From Mactromeris polynyma (Eukaryota > Mollusca > Bivalvia > Venerida > Mactridae), in NCBI GenBank assembly GCA_032209605.1, contig JASFXZ010000001.1, positions 27,656,619 through 27,720,618 of the forward strand: a stretch of 64,000 nucleotides of DNA, given 5' to 3'. Every line of letters starts with the position of its first letter. Position 1 is the stretch's first letter. Of this stretch, positions 24,401 through 31,000 are shown piece after piece. Made by a program: the position numbers and the translations under genes. Below the pieces are notes generated by a model that had not been told where the DNA came from, did not search any database, and was given only the letters and a program-made list of their open reading frames with translations.

Positions 24401-24995
24401 TTTAAATAAGTGTTAAGTAGTAAATGAGATTAATATCTAGTTAACTACATAATTATCTAGTTAATTAAGTGGTTAACAAGTTTAGTATCTAGTTAACGCC
24501 AAAATTATCTAGTTAATGCCAAAATTATATTGTTAATTATCTAGTTAACTAGATATCTAGATACTTAACTCGGTAACCATTTATTAGATGCTAAGTTACT
24601 TAGATGTTAATTGCGTCGACTTCTTAACACTCATCTAAAATTGGGGTCGACAGTTAAGTGAATAAGTGGTGGCAGTTGTGGGCACTATCGGACACTTTTC
24701 GTGTCAAGATTTTTTTCTGGTATGAAAATTTATCACGATACTTATCTAGTTAACCACATAATTATCTAGTTCATTAAGTAGCTAAATGGTGGCAGAAATA
24801 TTCCACCATAATGTGCTCATCGTCACTACATTCAGATTTATTTAGTCACAATTTATGATATGACAATTCTTTTTCATTAGTACGCATGTAGTTACGTTCT
24901 TAAGATATCTAAAATGTCGTGGCTTCACGACTTTTTTAGGAAATAAAATATGAAAAATGTGTAATTCCTATCTTTGACTTTGTAGGAGAAACTAG
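6391..24995 (+). CDS. SVEP1-like mosaic type I membrane protein (25 exons, about 1,503 aa)
   Basis: The joined exons give an open frame of 4,512 nt. Domain order by approximate residue: signal peptide 1-18; Cys-containing N-terminal module 25-84; RIKR furin-like site 93-96 followed by a Gly-zipper stretch 105-132; HYR 134-223; CCP 224-286 and 287-345; HYR 346-432; CCP 433-506 and 507-571; a SEA-like module with two basic cleavage sites 572-741; two GCC2/GCC3 Cys modules 742-847; LamG/pentraxin-like 848-1029; two EGF 1030-1106; TSP1 1107-1163; CCP 1164-1231; a second SEA-like region 1232-1395; GCC2/GCC3 1396-1447; transmembrane helix about 1469-1494 and a basic tail ending RRN. The combination resembles SVEP1-type proteins, but the membrane anchor and TSP1 differ from vertebrate SVEP1. 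The protein is expected at the cell surface in adhesion or ligand capture; its partner is unknown. TTTTTTTACAG just before the ATG suggests an upstream 5' UTR exon. The overall model is strong; single splice sites may shift by a base. Confidence 0.85.
7032..7212 (+). CDS. SVEP1-like exon 2: N-terminal Cys module
   Basis: The exon has acceptor ATAG and donor GTAATC and runs from phase 0 to 1. It encodes about 60 residues with four Cys (DCEIE, MECSD, THCLH, VRCQD). I do not recognise the module. Confidence 0.75.
7471..7545 (+). repeat. tRNA-derived SINE-like fragment in intron 2
   Basis: TGGTGTAGTGGTTAGCATAA is a good A-box and CCGGGTTCCCGGGAGC a B-box-like arm. It sits in an intron 70 bases before exon 3. 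The missing acceptor-stem complementarity makes a SINE head more likely than a tRNA gene. Confidence 0.55.
7614..7760 (+). CDS. SVEP1-like exon 3: furin-like site plus Gly-rich hydrophobic segment
   Basis: The exon follows TTCAAG and ends at GTAAGT (phase 1 to 1). It encodes RIKR (residues 93-96), then a small-residue run with GPVGGVIGGLLGG and CLIFC. Hydrophobicity and GxxxG-like spacing suggest a membrane-inserting or helix-packing segment exposed after proprotein-convertase cleavage. The start may be off by one base. Confidence 0.7.
8050..8222 (-). repeat. tRNA-derived SINE (minus orientation)
   Basis: Read on the minus strand, a CTCTGTGGTCAAGTGG A-box-like start and a CAGGTTCGAGTTCCATCC B-box are followed by a tail containing CTTACGGAAGG. 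Related tails occur at 23,460-23,580 and 32,400-32,510. The A-box end runs directly into the 36-bp minisatellite. Confidence 0.6.
8217..8823. repeat. Minisatellite, 36-bp unit, about 17 copies
   Basis: Units contain ACCACAGAGCCCCCTGTCAT and a variable CCACTTAAACACT part. Because 36 is a multiple of three and the unit lacks stops, long frames appear on both strands. They are artefacts of the repeat. The array lies in intron 3 of the receptor gene. Confidence 0.95.
9045..9183 (+). CDS. SVEP1-like exon 4: first half of HYR domain 1
   Basis: After AAAG the exon encodes DESPPPKYPP and IINHAILEGASPIYAEEG, then VEAVVTWKATEFEGDV. This matches the start of a HYR (hyalin repeat) fold, with the xVxWxxP-like strand. 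Donor GTAAAT, phase 1 to 2. Confidence 0.75.
9825..9955 (+). CDS. SVEP1-like exon 5: second half of HYR domain 1
   Basis: Acceptor TTTCAG. It encodes IPVQSTYKSGDSFKEGRYVI and AYTGTN, with FEVK at the end; this is the classic HYR pattern sGdxFxxGxxxVxYxAxD. Phase 2 to 1, donor GTACGT. Confidence 0.8.
11253..11441 (+). CDS. SVEP1-like exon 6: sushi/CCP domain 1
   Basis: A single symmetrical 1-1 exon of 189 nt. The four CCP cysteines are at RCSPP, TCTVQC, LTCEK and PSCK, with the conserved Trp in VWSPL. Acceptor AAAG, donor GTATGT. Confidence 0.85.
12222..12398 (+). CDS. SVEP1-like exon 7: sushi/CCP domain 2
   Basis: A 177-nt symmetrical 1-1 exon. It carries ACDAAPQIPNGNVEC, VCEAVCKHGY, MGCD and KWGKVPTCL, the normal Cys and Trp order of a CCP module. 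Acceptor TTGTAG, donor GTAAAC. Confidence 0.85.
12743..13003 (+). CDS. SVEP1-like exon 8: HYR domain 2
   Basis: The whole HYR repeat is in one 1-1 exon (87 codons): PPQFKNGECPND, then MVKWEIPQGEDNSG, a PG-containing turn, GSHTVKYTLNDKDNN and SCMFTIRVL. The VxWxxP, GxxxVxYxxxD and CxFxIxV signatures are all visible. Donor GTGAGT. Confidence 0.9.
13195..13412 (-). repeat. tRNA-derived SINE in intron 8
   Basis: The minus strand reads GGCTGGCTGAGTTTGTAGAG (A-box region) and CGAGTTCGATATCCAGG (B-box), then a body ending near GTTGACCTAACCAG on the plus strand. A related body lacking the tRNA head lies at 25,990-26,110. The right end abuts the foldback-like element. Confidence 0.65.
13436..14436. 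mobile_element. Foldback-like element with GACTTTTCAACCCC arrays
   Basis: At the left end about four copies of GACTTTTCAACCCC lie within 90 bp. At the right end about nine copies lie in inverse orientation (GGGGTTGAAAAGTC, 14,200-14,430). The outermost pairs form inverted termini of roughly 30 bp. GTCATTTAGG flanks both sides (13,426-13,435 and 14,437-14,446), consistent with a 10-bp target duplication. The interior is AT-rich and carries one short protein-like frame on the minus strand. Duplication length and arrayed subterminal motifs fit MULE-like or KDZ-like DNA transposons; no transposase was identified. Confidence 0.7.
13868..14029 (-). pseudogene. Short protein-like ORF inside the foldback element
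   Basis: A 53-codon open frame ends in TAA and has no ATG at its upstream stop. Codons for GRIRRKVYKDMDDRVNALWD, KYDERD and CEDFLRGIGGIYG are richer in GC at third positions than the surrounding DNA, which suggests a residue of real coding sequence. I do not recognise the family. It may be the 3' exon of the element's lost transposase or captured host sequence. Confidence 0.4.
14568..14789 (+). CDS. SVEP1-like exon 9: sushi/CCP domain 3
   Basis: A 222-nt 1-1 exon encoding ISCSPPTLNVAG, KYDCPN, KCNLACKSGY, VIQCLRD, a Trp-containing insert and APFCKG. It is longer than a standard CCP because of an insertion before the last Cys. Acceptor TTGTAG, donor GTAAGA. Confidence 0.8.
15466..15660 (+). 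CDS. SVEP1-like exon 10: sushi/CCP domain 4
   Basis: A 195-nt 1-1 exon with ETNCSMAALNTPENGALAC, MCQMQCQEEY, FVCGR, GQWRPS and VPDCD, the complete CCP pattern. Acceptor ATTAG, donor GTAAGG. Confidence 0.85.
16075..16150 (-). repeat. tRNA-derived SINE-like fragment
   Basis: The minus strand has GGTCGAGAGACAGAGCGCCG followed by AACTCATGATCCGAAGGTC and GTGATCTCGAACTCC. It is closely similar to the copy at 1,195-1,280. Confidence 0.5.
16270..16779 (+). CDS. SVEP1-like exon 11: SEA-like module with two basic cleavage sites
   Basis: This 510-nt exon (1-1, 170 codons) is the longest in the gene. It begins with a Cys-containing helix-rich part (SGKCNNSEQNLLQ, KFIEACVG, VPECQ, VTCGP), then RRKRSS (640-643) and RYKRSAK (650-653). 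A beta/alpha stretch (YILKFEFIVPFKK, MSDVIQAAVDSGHFDL) follows, and the exon ends with TCPLGTIP and SGTCG leading into the GCC2 modules. This layout is usual in invertebrate SVEP1-like proteins. The SEA assignment is structural inference. Confidence 0.8.
17091..17246 (+). CDS. SVEP1-like exon 12: GCC2/GCC3 module 1
   Basis: A 52-codon 1-1 exon with GCLKGQFSD, RCLDCPIGKYQN, ACTSCPPGANT and EQCLG. This is the ephrin-receptor-like GCC2/GCC3 signature (CxxCPxGxYQ, CxxCPxGxxT). Acceptor TTCCAG, donor GTAATT. Confidence 0.85.
17446..17517 (+). repeat. Partial duplicate of exon 13 acceptor and start
   Basis: TTTAATTTTAGAATATTGTT then CGGAGATGTATGTCAACA at 17,451 repeats, with changes, the 3' splice site and first 25 bases of exon 13, about 60 bp upstream. 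The copy reads EYCSEMYVNKCNQDHCLI before a stop, so it is not a usable exon. Confidence 0.6.
17518..17679 (+). CDS. SVEP1-like exon 13: GCC2/GCC3 module 2
   Basis: A 54-codon 1-1 exon: EYCSEGEYSPTG, SPCTKCDTNSYQS, TTCQMCDKETRT and SQCLG. The Cys spacing matches GCC2/GCC3. The acceptor has a poor pyrimidine tract (ATTTAAG), perhaps related to the upstream duplicate. Confidence 0.8.
17811..18006 (+). CDS. SVEP1-like exon 14: LamG/pentraxin-like part 1
   Basis: Acceptor TTGACAG, phase 1 to 2. VSSVYMWIYFRNTTNNRASL and VITLMLTPTTEVTVDG match the first beta strands of a concanavalin-like (LamG or pentraxin) fold with the typical vxxWiyf strand. Confidence 0.75.
18837..19021 (+). CDS. SVEP1-like exon 15: LamG/pentraxin-like part 2
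   Basis: Acceptor TTTCAG, phase 2 to 1. It encodes SSSWTNIVIVVHKRTSKLQL and YISGKLAF, the WxxivvvxdxxxxxlxlYidG strands of LamG_3-like domains. Confidence 0.75.
19177..19341 (+). CDS. SVEP1-like exon 16: LamG/pentraxin-like part 3
   Basis: A 55-codon 1-1 exon closing the fold: ITISGLKLLPRAPTLPEIST, then WSSTCAPIMSNVTLTM and LPSMCD. Two Cys probably pair. Donor GTAAGA. Confidence 0.7.
19653..19883 (+). CDS. SVEP1-like exon 17: two EGF-like domains
   Basis: A 77-codon 1-1 exon. EGF 1 is DCDISPCGNHTC, YECRCLNGFTGRQC; EGF 2 is DFCKDNNCKNGATC, YTCDCPYGFKGSIC. All twelve expected cysteines are present. No full calcium-binding consensus is obvious. Confidence 0.9.
19985..20155 (+). CDS. SVEP1-like exon 18: thrombospondin type-1 domain
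   Basis: A 57-codon 1-1 exon with WSNWTMWTSCSQSCGGGNQT and RVRRCDSPPPE, GKPCDGD, TTNCNEHICPG. The WxxWxxWxxC, CSxxCG and RxRxC signatures are intact, so C-mannosylation of the Trp residues is expected. Confidence 0.95.
20385..20588 (+). CDS. SVEP1-like exon 19: sushi/CCP-like domain 5
   Basis: A 68-codon 1-1 exon with ECPVLRRTYGLRITC, RCSISCRTGLYLSD, YYECGQ, YKWNHQ and LPSCTG, which fits a CCP with a long third loop. Confidence 0.75.
20710..21000 (+). CDS. SVEP1-like exon 20: second SEA-like region, part 1
   Basis: A 97-codon 1-1 exon with CTVDG, GCKKAGSCEATVHKPVC and GTLTMTIELYSVV. The Cys pattern parallels the N-terminal part of exon 11 (ACVG..ECQ..VTC) and also follows a CCP, so the SEA-like/GCC2 block may have been duplicated. 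No basic cleavage site is visible here. Confidence 0.7.
21190..21760. repeat. Minisatellite, 16-bp unit, about 35 copies
   Basis: The unit is TTGATAATGTACTGAC with variants (TTGATTATG, GAGTTGATAATATACT). It lies in intron 20 of the receptor gene. Confidence 0.95.
22068..22268 (+). CDS. SVEP1-like exon 21: second SEA-like region, part 2
   Basis: A 67-codon 1-1 exon: LINFAKLTLQLEKSAQDIFN, FFQLTIDG, then IRCPSGTAP and FFCG. It aligns in layout with the end of exon 11 (MSDVIQAAVDSG.. TCPLGTIP.. SGTCG). Confidence 0.75.
22582..22737 (+). CDS. SVEP1-like exon 22: GCC2/GCC3 module 3
   Basis: A 52-codon 1-1 exon: AECPVGFHCDG, TFCPRGQFQDEKGQSVC, KMCPFGKTTAGVGS and SECKG, a full GCC2/GCC3 pattern. 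Donor GTAAGA. Confidence 0.85.
23146..23202 (+). CDS. SVEP1-like exon 23: juxtamembrane stalk
   Basis: A 19-codon symmetrical exon encoding VVVESGEQQGDTDKVFHVI, an acidic linker. Because it is short and 1-1 phased, skipping would keep the frame. Acceptor GTGCAG, donor GTATGC. Confidence 0.65.
23460..23580 (-). repeat. SINE body related to 8,050-8,222
   Basis: GAACACCT, ATAGAACCATCTGCCTTCCG, TAAGCCA and ACTTCTTCACTTA align with the SINE tail at 8,100-8,160. The tRNA head is not clear. It sits in the last intron but one of the receptor gene. Confidence 0.5.
23617..23719 (+). CDS. SVEP1-like exon 24: transmembrane helix
   Basis: Acceptor ACGCAG. It encodes AVTIAIAASTTIAFLLAMS and AIGLVLV, followed by the stop-transfer sequence RKRLRNR, which sets a type I topology. 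Phase 1 to 2, donor GTAATA. Confidence 0.8.
23974..24810. mobile_element. Non-autonomous inverted-repeat element (GGTGGCA family, copy 1)
   Basis: The outer ends are ATGGTGGCATATTTCTGCCA and the inverse TGGCAGAAATATTCCACCAT. A second inverted pair, AGTGCCCACAACTGCCACCA near 24,353 and its inverse near 24,660, lies inside. Between them are many TAGTTAACTAGATAATTA-like palindromes. There is no coding frame. A related copy is at 49,745-50,224. Confidence 0.6.
24986..24995 (+). CDS. SVEP1-like exon 25: last codons and stop
   Basis: Acceptor TTTGTAG; it completes Arg, then encodes Arg-Asn and TAG. The cytoplasmic tail is therefore only about nine residues (RKRLRNRRN) with no signalling motif. The 3' UTR continues to about 25,460. 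Confidence 0.65.
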
Positions 24996-25442
24996 AGCAG
25001 GGACTATTATTAACACAAGCAAGCCCCGTCTTCAAAACGGCGTTTTGTGAGAAATGATATATGAACTGTGTTATGAATTTGAAGACAATTAGGACCAGTT
25101 ACATAATTATGTACTTCAATGATTACTGTCATTGTTATATTCACTAATTTTATGCTTTGTTTACCTCATTTAATAATTTAAGAGTGATTCAACGTGTTTT
25201 GACCCACATGATTTGAAGAAAATCCGTAGAGCGTCATCCAATGCACCTTTTTCGGGAATTATTTTGAAATCGGGTCTGCGGTTTCCGAGCAGTTTTTTTC
25301 TCCATTATTTTCCTTTTGGTTGACATGCTAATCAGAGTTCTGCATAGAAGGACTTTACTTAAATGAATCGGAATAGGACCATAGTCACCACGTTTAATTA
25401 CTGATGAATTATTGTCGCAGTTTTATGTTCTTTGTGCATCAA

Positions 25443-25448
25443 AATAAA
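25443..25448 (+). terminator. Polyadenylation signal of the SVEP1-like gene
   Basis: AATAAA lies about 450 bases after the stop codon and is followed by a T-rich tract (25,455-25,480). It is the best candidate 3' end for the receptor transcript. Confidence 0.5.
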
Positions 25449-25479
25449 ATAATGTTTTTTTTTGTGTTTTTTTTTTATA

Positions 25480-27535
25480 TATCTATATTAACATCACAAA
25501 ATTGACAAAATATTTCTATGTGATTGCAATTCCTTTGAAAAAGTCAGTCTACATGCAAACAATTTGAAACTGATCACGCAGTTAGTCAAATTCACTTCAA
25601 CAGAACCCAACATCAAATAACAACAAAATAATGAAAGATAGAATTGAATTTATATAAAAATTTAATGACAAAATAATTCAATGACATTGGATAAGAAGGT
25701 AAAATGACAAAAACAAAAGTAAAATCACTGGAAGTAAATACATTTACTCCCAATGACACAAATATTTCAAACAATGGCTAAAATGCTTTGAGTAAATTTC
25801 AATGTCTAAACTTAATACAGCTGTCAGCAAGAATCCATTTAATTTAATGCATTTGCTACACATGTAACTACAAATTTAAACATCAATTATGATCAAGAAA
25901 CAACATGATTGTTTTCAAATAATATCGTCCTTCAACTCAAAATTGAATATGTTTGTTTTGCGTCTTGCGCTGATTCTGAGCAGTATTTCAGTTATCAACC
26001 GACTGTATGTTGACCTAACCAGTGCTCCTGGATCACCAACCAGTACTAACCTGCCCCTCCACTAACTGACTACTTCTTCACATAAATCAGAGTTCAGGGG
26101 TGGAGGACAAATTATTTTGGATGCATCATCTTCCGTCAACTCAAAATTAAGAAACTGAAAATATTTCAAAATTAGAAAGCCTTAATGTTTTTATCAGGAT
26201 CTTGAATAAATGTTACAACATGAATCTTCTCATATGAAAGTTCATTATTAAAACAAAACCTCACAGAATTTTCCCTACTTCCCTACTGTATGGATTAATC
26301 TATGCAGTGAACTTGGTCAATTATTCTTCACCCAAAAAATAAATTCGTAATAAGGGCCAAACTTTTTTCATAAAACTCTTGTCAATTTTAATTAATAGCT
26401 AATGATAAGAATCAACACTGTATATAATTACAGGCAATTCAAGTTGTCATGATTTGAGAAACTTGCAAGTTAGCCATGAATATATGTCTGCGAGACAATT
26501 GTGGAAACCTGCACAACTAAGGGGACACCTTGATGTGAAAACAAGAACTATTCTTTCATATATCGGACCAAATTGAGCAACACATCTTTTACAAATGATA
26601 CAAGAGATGCTTGTAAAACATGTTTGCCCCCTGACAGACGCCTTGACGTTCGCATGATATTCATTGGCTGGACGGACCGACCAACATGTGCAAAGCAACA
26701 TGTCCCACCTTATTTGAAAGACGGGATGAAGGGCGAGTTGGGGGGTACATAAATATACACCTCAATCCCACATAAGCTGGAGTACCAATACTCAGACATA
26801 AACATCATGATAACAGACAGAGCATCATGAAATTTAATATTTCAGAATGTGCAAACCTAATATACTGACTTTGGCAATTATTTCCATTCCTTGCATACAG
26901 TATCTCGAGGACTGCTCGGGTAAGAAAACTGCTCAAGATGACGATATGTTCATCATATCAATAGTGTTAACTGCAACTGAAGTTAAATACATGACAATAC
27001 ACATCATGTTGTAACTTCACAACCCTGTGACCCAGTCACCCCAAAATCAATAGGGTTCCTCTACTACCCGCAATCAATGTATGGACCAAAGTTTGAGGAG
27101 GGTAGGTCAAGGTGTTCTTAAGTTATTGAGCGGAAATGAAAGGTTCTGACCCTTAATTTGTTTACATACATAGGTATGATACTGGTATGACAAATAAATG
27201 CATCAGCATGAATCGTCTAATTCATGGCAATAAAAAATTTACATCAACAAAAAACTTTATGATAAAAATATTTACACCTTACAAACTCCTCATTGATCAA
27301 TTGTTAAATTTGTAAGGCCATTCTAAAAAAATGATTTTCTGCAGTACCACTGTCCACATAGTTACATAGGCAAGTTGGTTCATTCTTAAGAGTTTTACTG
27401 TTGAAAATACACAATTTACCAATGAGGATAGACCAAAAAGACCAGTGTCAAAGAGCAAAATGATTAAAGGGCCAATTGCTGTGGATTGGTCAGTGTACAA
27501 CAAACAATTTTGTTTAAGGATGACTTAACATACAT
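25480..27535. other. Intergenic or CDCA7 3' UTR region
   Basis: No exon was recognised. The region lies between the converging receptor and CDCA7 genes and may contain the CDCA7 3' UTR. A SINE-like body (GTTGACCTAACCAGTGCTCC, CCAACCAGTACTAACC) lies at about 26,009-26,110. The short minus frames here have no domain pattern. Confidence 0.5.
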
Positions 27536-27539
27536 TCAT

Positions 27540-27790
27540 TTTAAAGATGCAAACAACAGCTGACATTTTAAAGATGCAAACAACAGCTGACATTTTAAAG
27601 ATGCAAACAACAGCTGACATTTTAAAGATGCAAACAACAGCTGACATTTTAAAGATGCAATCAACAGCTGACATTTTAAAGATGCAAACAACAGCTGACA
27701 TTTTAAAGATGCAATCAACAGCTGACATTTTAAAGATGCAATCAACAGCTGACATTTTAAAGATGCAAACAACAGCTGACATTTTAAGCA
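27540..27790. repeat. Minisatellite, 27-bp unit, nine copies
   Basis: Units join CATTTTAAAGATGCAA with ACAACAGCTGA. Since 27 is a multiple of three, frames stay open on both strands, but these are repeat artefacts. The array is about 250 bp beyond the CDCA7 stop codon, possibly inside its 3' UTR. Confidence 0.95.
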
Positions 27791-28034
27791 AGGATTTGCA
27801 AAACAGCTGTAACTTCTGTATGAAGATTTAATTGAACACTTCTCAGAAATGGTAAACTAACATAACCAAAGTCTTTAAACCAACAATACTTGAAGTACAC
27901 TGTTATAAGTTGAATAACACAGAGCTATGTCCATAACTAACATAACACTGGACAAATCAAATACGTTTCATTTCTGCTAATGATGCCCAACACTACATCA
28001 GAGACATCCACTACATCACACATCCAACCATAGT

Positions 28035-28059
28035 TCAACAAGTAGTTTTCTGCTTCAAG
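28035..28059 (-). CDS. CDCA7: CDCA7 exon 10: C-terminal tail and stop
   Basis: Acceptor TTTTTTAG. The exon completes Ser and adds LKQKTTC before TGA. Another frame ([11 protein letters not shown]) is open but does not match the phase of exon 9. Confidence 0.75.
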
Positions 28060-31000
28060 CTAAAAAATAAACACATGATAATTTAAACAGGCTTCTTAAC
28101 AAAATGGAAAATGTATAAATCATACCACAAGCAAATAGTTCTTCAACAAAAACACACAATTTAGCCAAGATTTGGACTCAGTTTCACAATGCTAATGCAG
28201 TCTTGGGAATTTACATAAAAACATAACCTTAACATATTTTTCTTTCTCAAGTAACTGAGAGCTTTCCTCATATATCAGAGGCAGCCGAGAATGACTTCAA
28301 TTCAATGTCTTCCGTCCTATCATCTAATTGTGAATGAATATATTTAAATTTCAATCAGACATCCAAAAGTATAACAAAATATTGAAGCAAATATGAAAAG
28401 ATATCAGTAGTAAGTGACATATGCCCACGAAATAAGTACTCATGTAGGCATCACACCTCTAGTCCCAACAGGTAGGCATCACACCTCTAGTCCCAAACAG
28501 GTAGGCATCACACCTCTAGTCCAAACAGGTAGGCATCACACCTCTAGTCCCAACAGGTAAACATCACGCAGGACTGGTAACATGTGCTTGTCCACCAGTC
28601 GTTTTTCAGTTTACCCAATTTACACTATATTTTGCTTAGTCGGGATTGGTAAATACTCATTTGGATAAGGTAAAGTTTCAAGATTTTCAGTCCAACTGAC
28701 GTGTCCACACCAGAGGTCTTTCATAAAGACTGCTCATGCCCTTGACCTTGCAGGTGTGATTGCAATTCATTTGTGTAAAATCTCATAGGAATTCCTAGAC
28801 TCATTTAAAAGTTATTGTGGAGTCAATGAGACGTGTTTCTGACAAATGAATTATGAACATCCACACAGTGGAATAACCATATGTCTCTTGTCAGATGCAT
28901 AAATTACACATCACCAAAGGATCGAGGTCACGACCTTCATACAGGTAGTCTTGTACTTAACTGACAGCTAAACTCGCTGGCATCATTTTGCTTAAAATGC
29001 TCTATACAAACCTTTGCAAATAATCATTCACGTTACTGAAGCCATTTTCCTTGGCTAGATGTATCAAAATTCCTGTGCAGGTCTTTCCTTTACGCTTACG
29101 ACAAAAACTACAGTTACAGACGTCTCTACATGGTGGGCAAGTCCAATTCTGTGGAAAAAATGCAGGACAAATGTTAAAATAACGTTCAGGAGGCAGAATG
29201 CTAAATGTAAAACAAAGAAATTCTTCAAAAATCAGAGCATAACTCTTACATCCTTAAACAAAACGACAATTTTTGTACATACCAAACAAAAGGACGATTG
29301 GTGTACATACCAAACAAAAGGACAATTTGTGTACATACCAAACAAAAGGACAATTTGTGTACATACCAAACAAAAGGCCAATTTGTGTACATACCAAACA
29401 AAAGGACAATTTGTGTACATACCAAACAAAAGGACAATTTGTGTACATACCAAACAAAAGGACAATTTGTGTACATACCAAACAAAAGGACAATTTGTGT
29501 ACATACCTAACAAAAGGACAATTTTTGTACATACCAAACAAAAGGACAATTTGTGTACATACCAAACAAAAGGACAATTTGTGTAGATACCAAACAAAAG
29601 GACAATTTGTGTACATACCAAACCAAAGGACAATTTGTGTACATACCAAACAAAAGGACAATTTGTGTACATACCAAACAAAAGGACAATTTTTAATTCA
29701 CAATGTTTTATTTAAAAAAGAGAAAATCAGCTGAACAGAGCAAGTTGCACAGTCCTGTAATAATAGGTAACATATAAGCAAAATTATATGTTAGCTGAAA
29801 CTGGAAATCATTTGTCTAAAATGTAATTCATTGAAAGTGAAACAAAACTTGCCTTCACTTATTCTCATAATATACTGTTCTTATTTTGGAACCACACATT
29901 TTTAAGCTTGAGTCCGACACTTAATCCTATCCATTCTGAGCAATTACAGATAATTTTATGTTCATTCAGATGAACAGTTCTCCATATTGTCCAAACGAGA
30001 TAAAAATTTCATATGATATATCAGACGCGCTGTTTTACATCACTATACTTATCCTGGATGTAAAGAATAAGGCTGAAGTCAGAGACAGATATAATAGGTC
30101 AGATGTAATCATACTGAGAAAGAATGGGCAATCCCCTCACCATATAGTTGCCGGCTCCTATATTTGCAATTGATCACAGATGCATTTTGAATACTTACTG
30201 GGTCCTTCAAGGCCTCTTTTGCATCTTCGCCATATCTGTTTTTCAAACACGGTCCACAAAACTGAAAACAAGACATAATGATAAAAGTTTGATTCCTAGT
30301 TCATCCAAACTTGGCCAAAATAATTTTTTAAGTTGGTAATAAGTGTATGCAGAAAAAATATAAAACAAAACAACACAACCCAAATGTCGAGGTTACAAAG
30401 TACTGCAAACAACAATATTTTAGAATGGCTAAACCATCATTATTACTAGACATGTCCGACACGGATGCCCCCACTATGACATGTCCGAAACGGATGCCCC
30501 CACTATGACATGTCCGACACGGATGCCCCCACTATGACATGTCCGACACGGATGCCCCCACTATGACATGTCCGACACGGATGCCCCCACTATGACATGT
30601 CCGACACGGATGTCCCCACTATGACATGTCCGACACGGATGCCCCCACTATCGCAAGAGCAGTAGCTCCTCCAAAAATATGAGGATTTTAACCGAAATCA
30701 AAATTGACATGTATTTTATTATCCTTAGAGCAGAATGTGAATTGAATCCATCCATCCCTTCAAGAGTTACTGATTGGAAACCAATTTTTCGTATGGACAG
30801 ACACACGGACAGACAGGGGTAACACTCAATGCATAATAACAACTGTTCCAACATTTACTGCTTTATCTGAAAACTAAATACGGTTTAATTATTTGAAAGA
30901 ACAAAACTAAATGAAACCTTTCCTCAAATCACACTCTATTTGCATTATAGAGCAAGCAAAATGATAGAACCCGACTACTGTTGGGGAGAAGAATGACCCA

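Noticed and set aside
27525..27831. Frames MQTTADILK (+) and MSAVVCIFK (-)
   Set aside because: 27-bp minisatellite artefacts on both strands.
28000..28059. Longer CDCA7 C-terminus ([21 protein letters not shown])
   Set aside because: This frame is open but does not fit the phase-2 end of exon 9; the in-phase reading SLKQKTTC matches the short tail of the family.
29059..29734. Repeat frames over the 28-bp array ([17 protein letters not shown] and antisense)
   Set aside because: A unit of 28 bp cycles through all frames and keeps them open by chance; the plus frame also runs antisense through CDCA7 exon 9.
27540..30652. CRISPR-like arrays
   Set aside because: The repeats are contiguous without unique spacers, and the DNA is animal nuclear. 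These are minisatellites.
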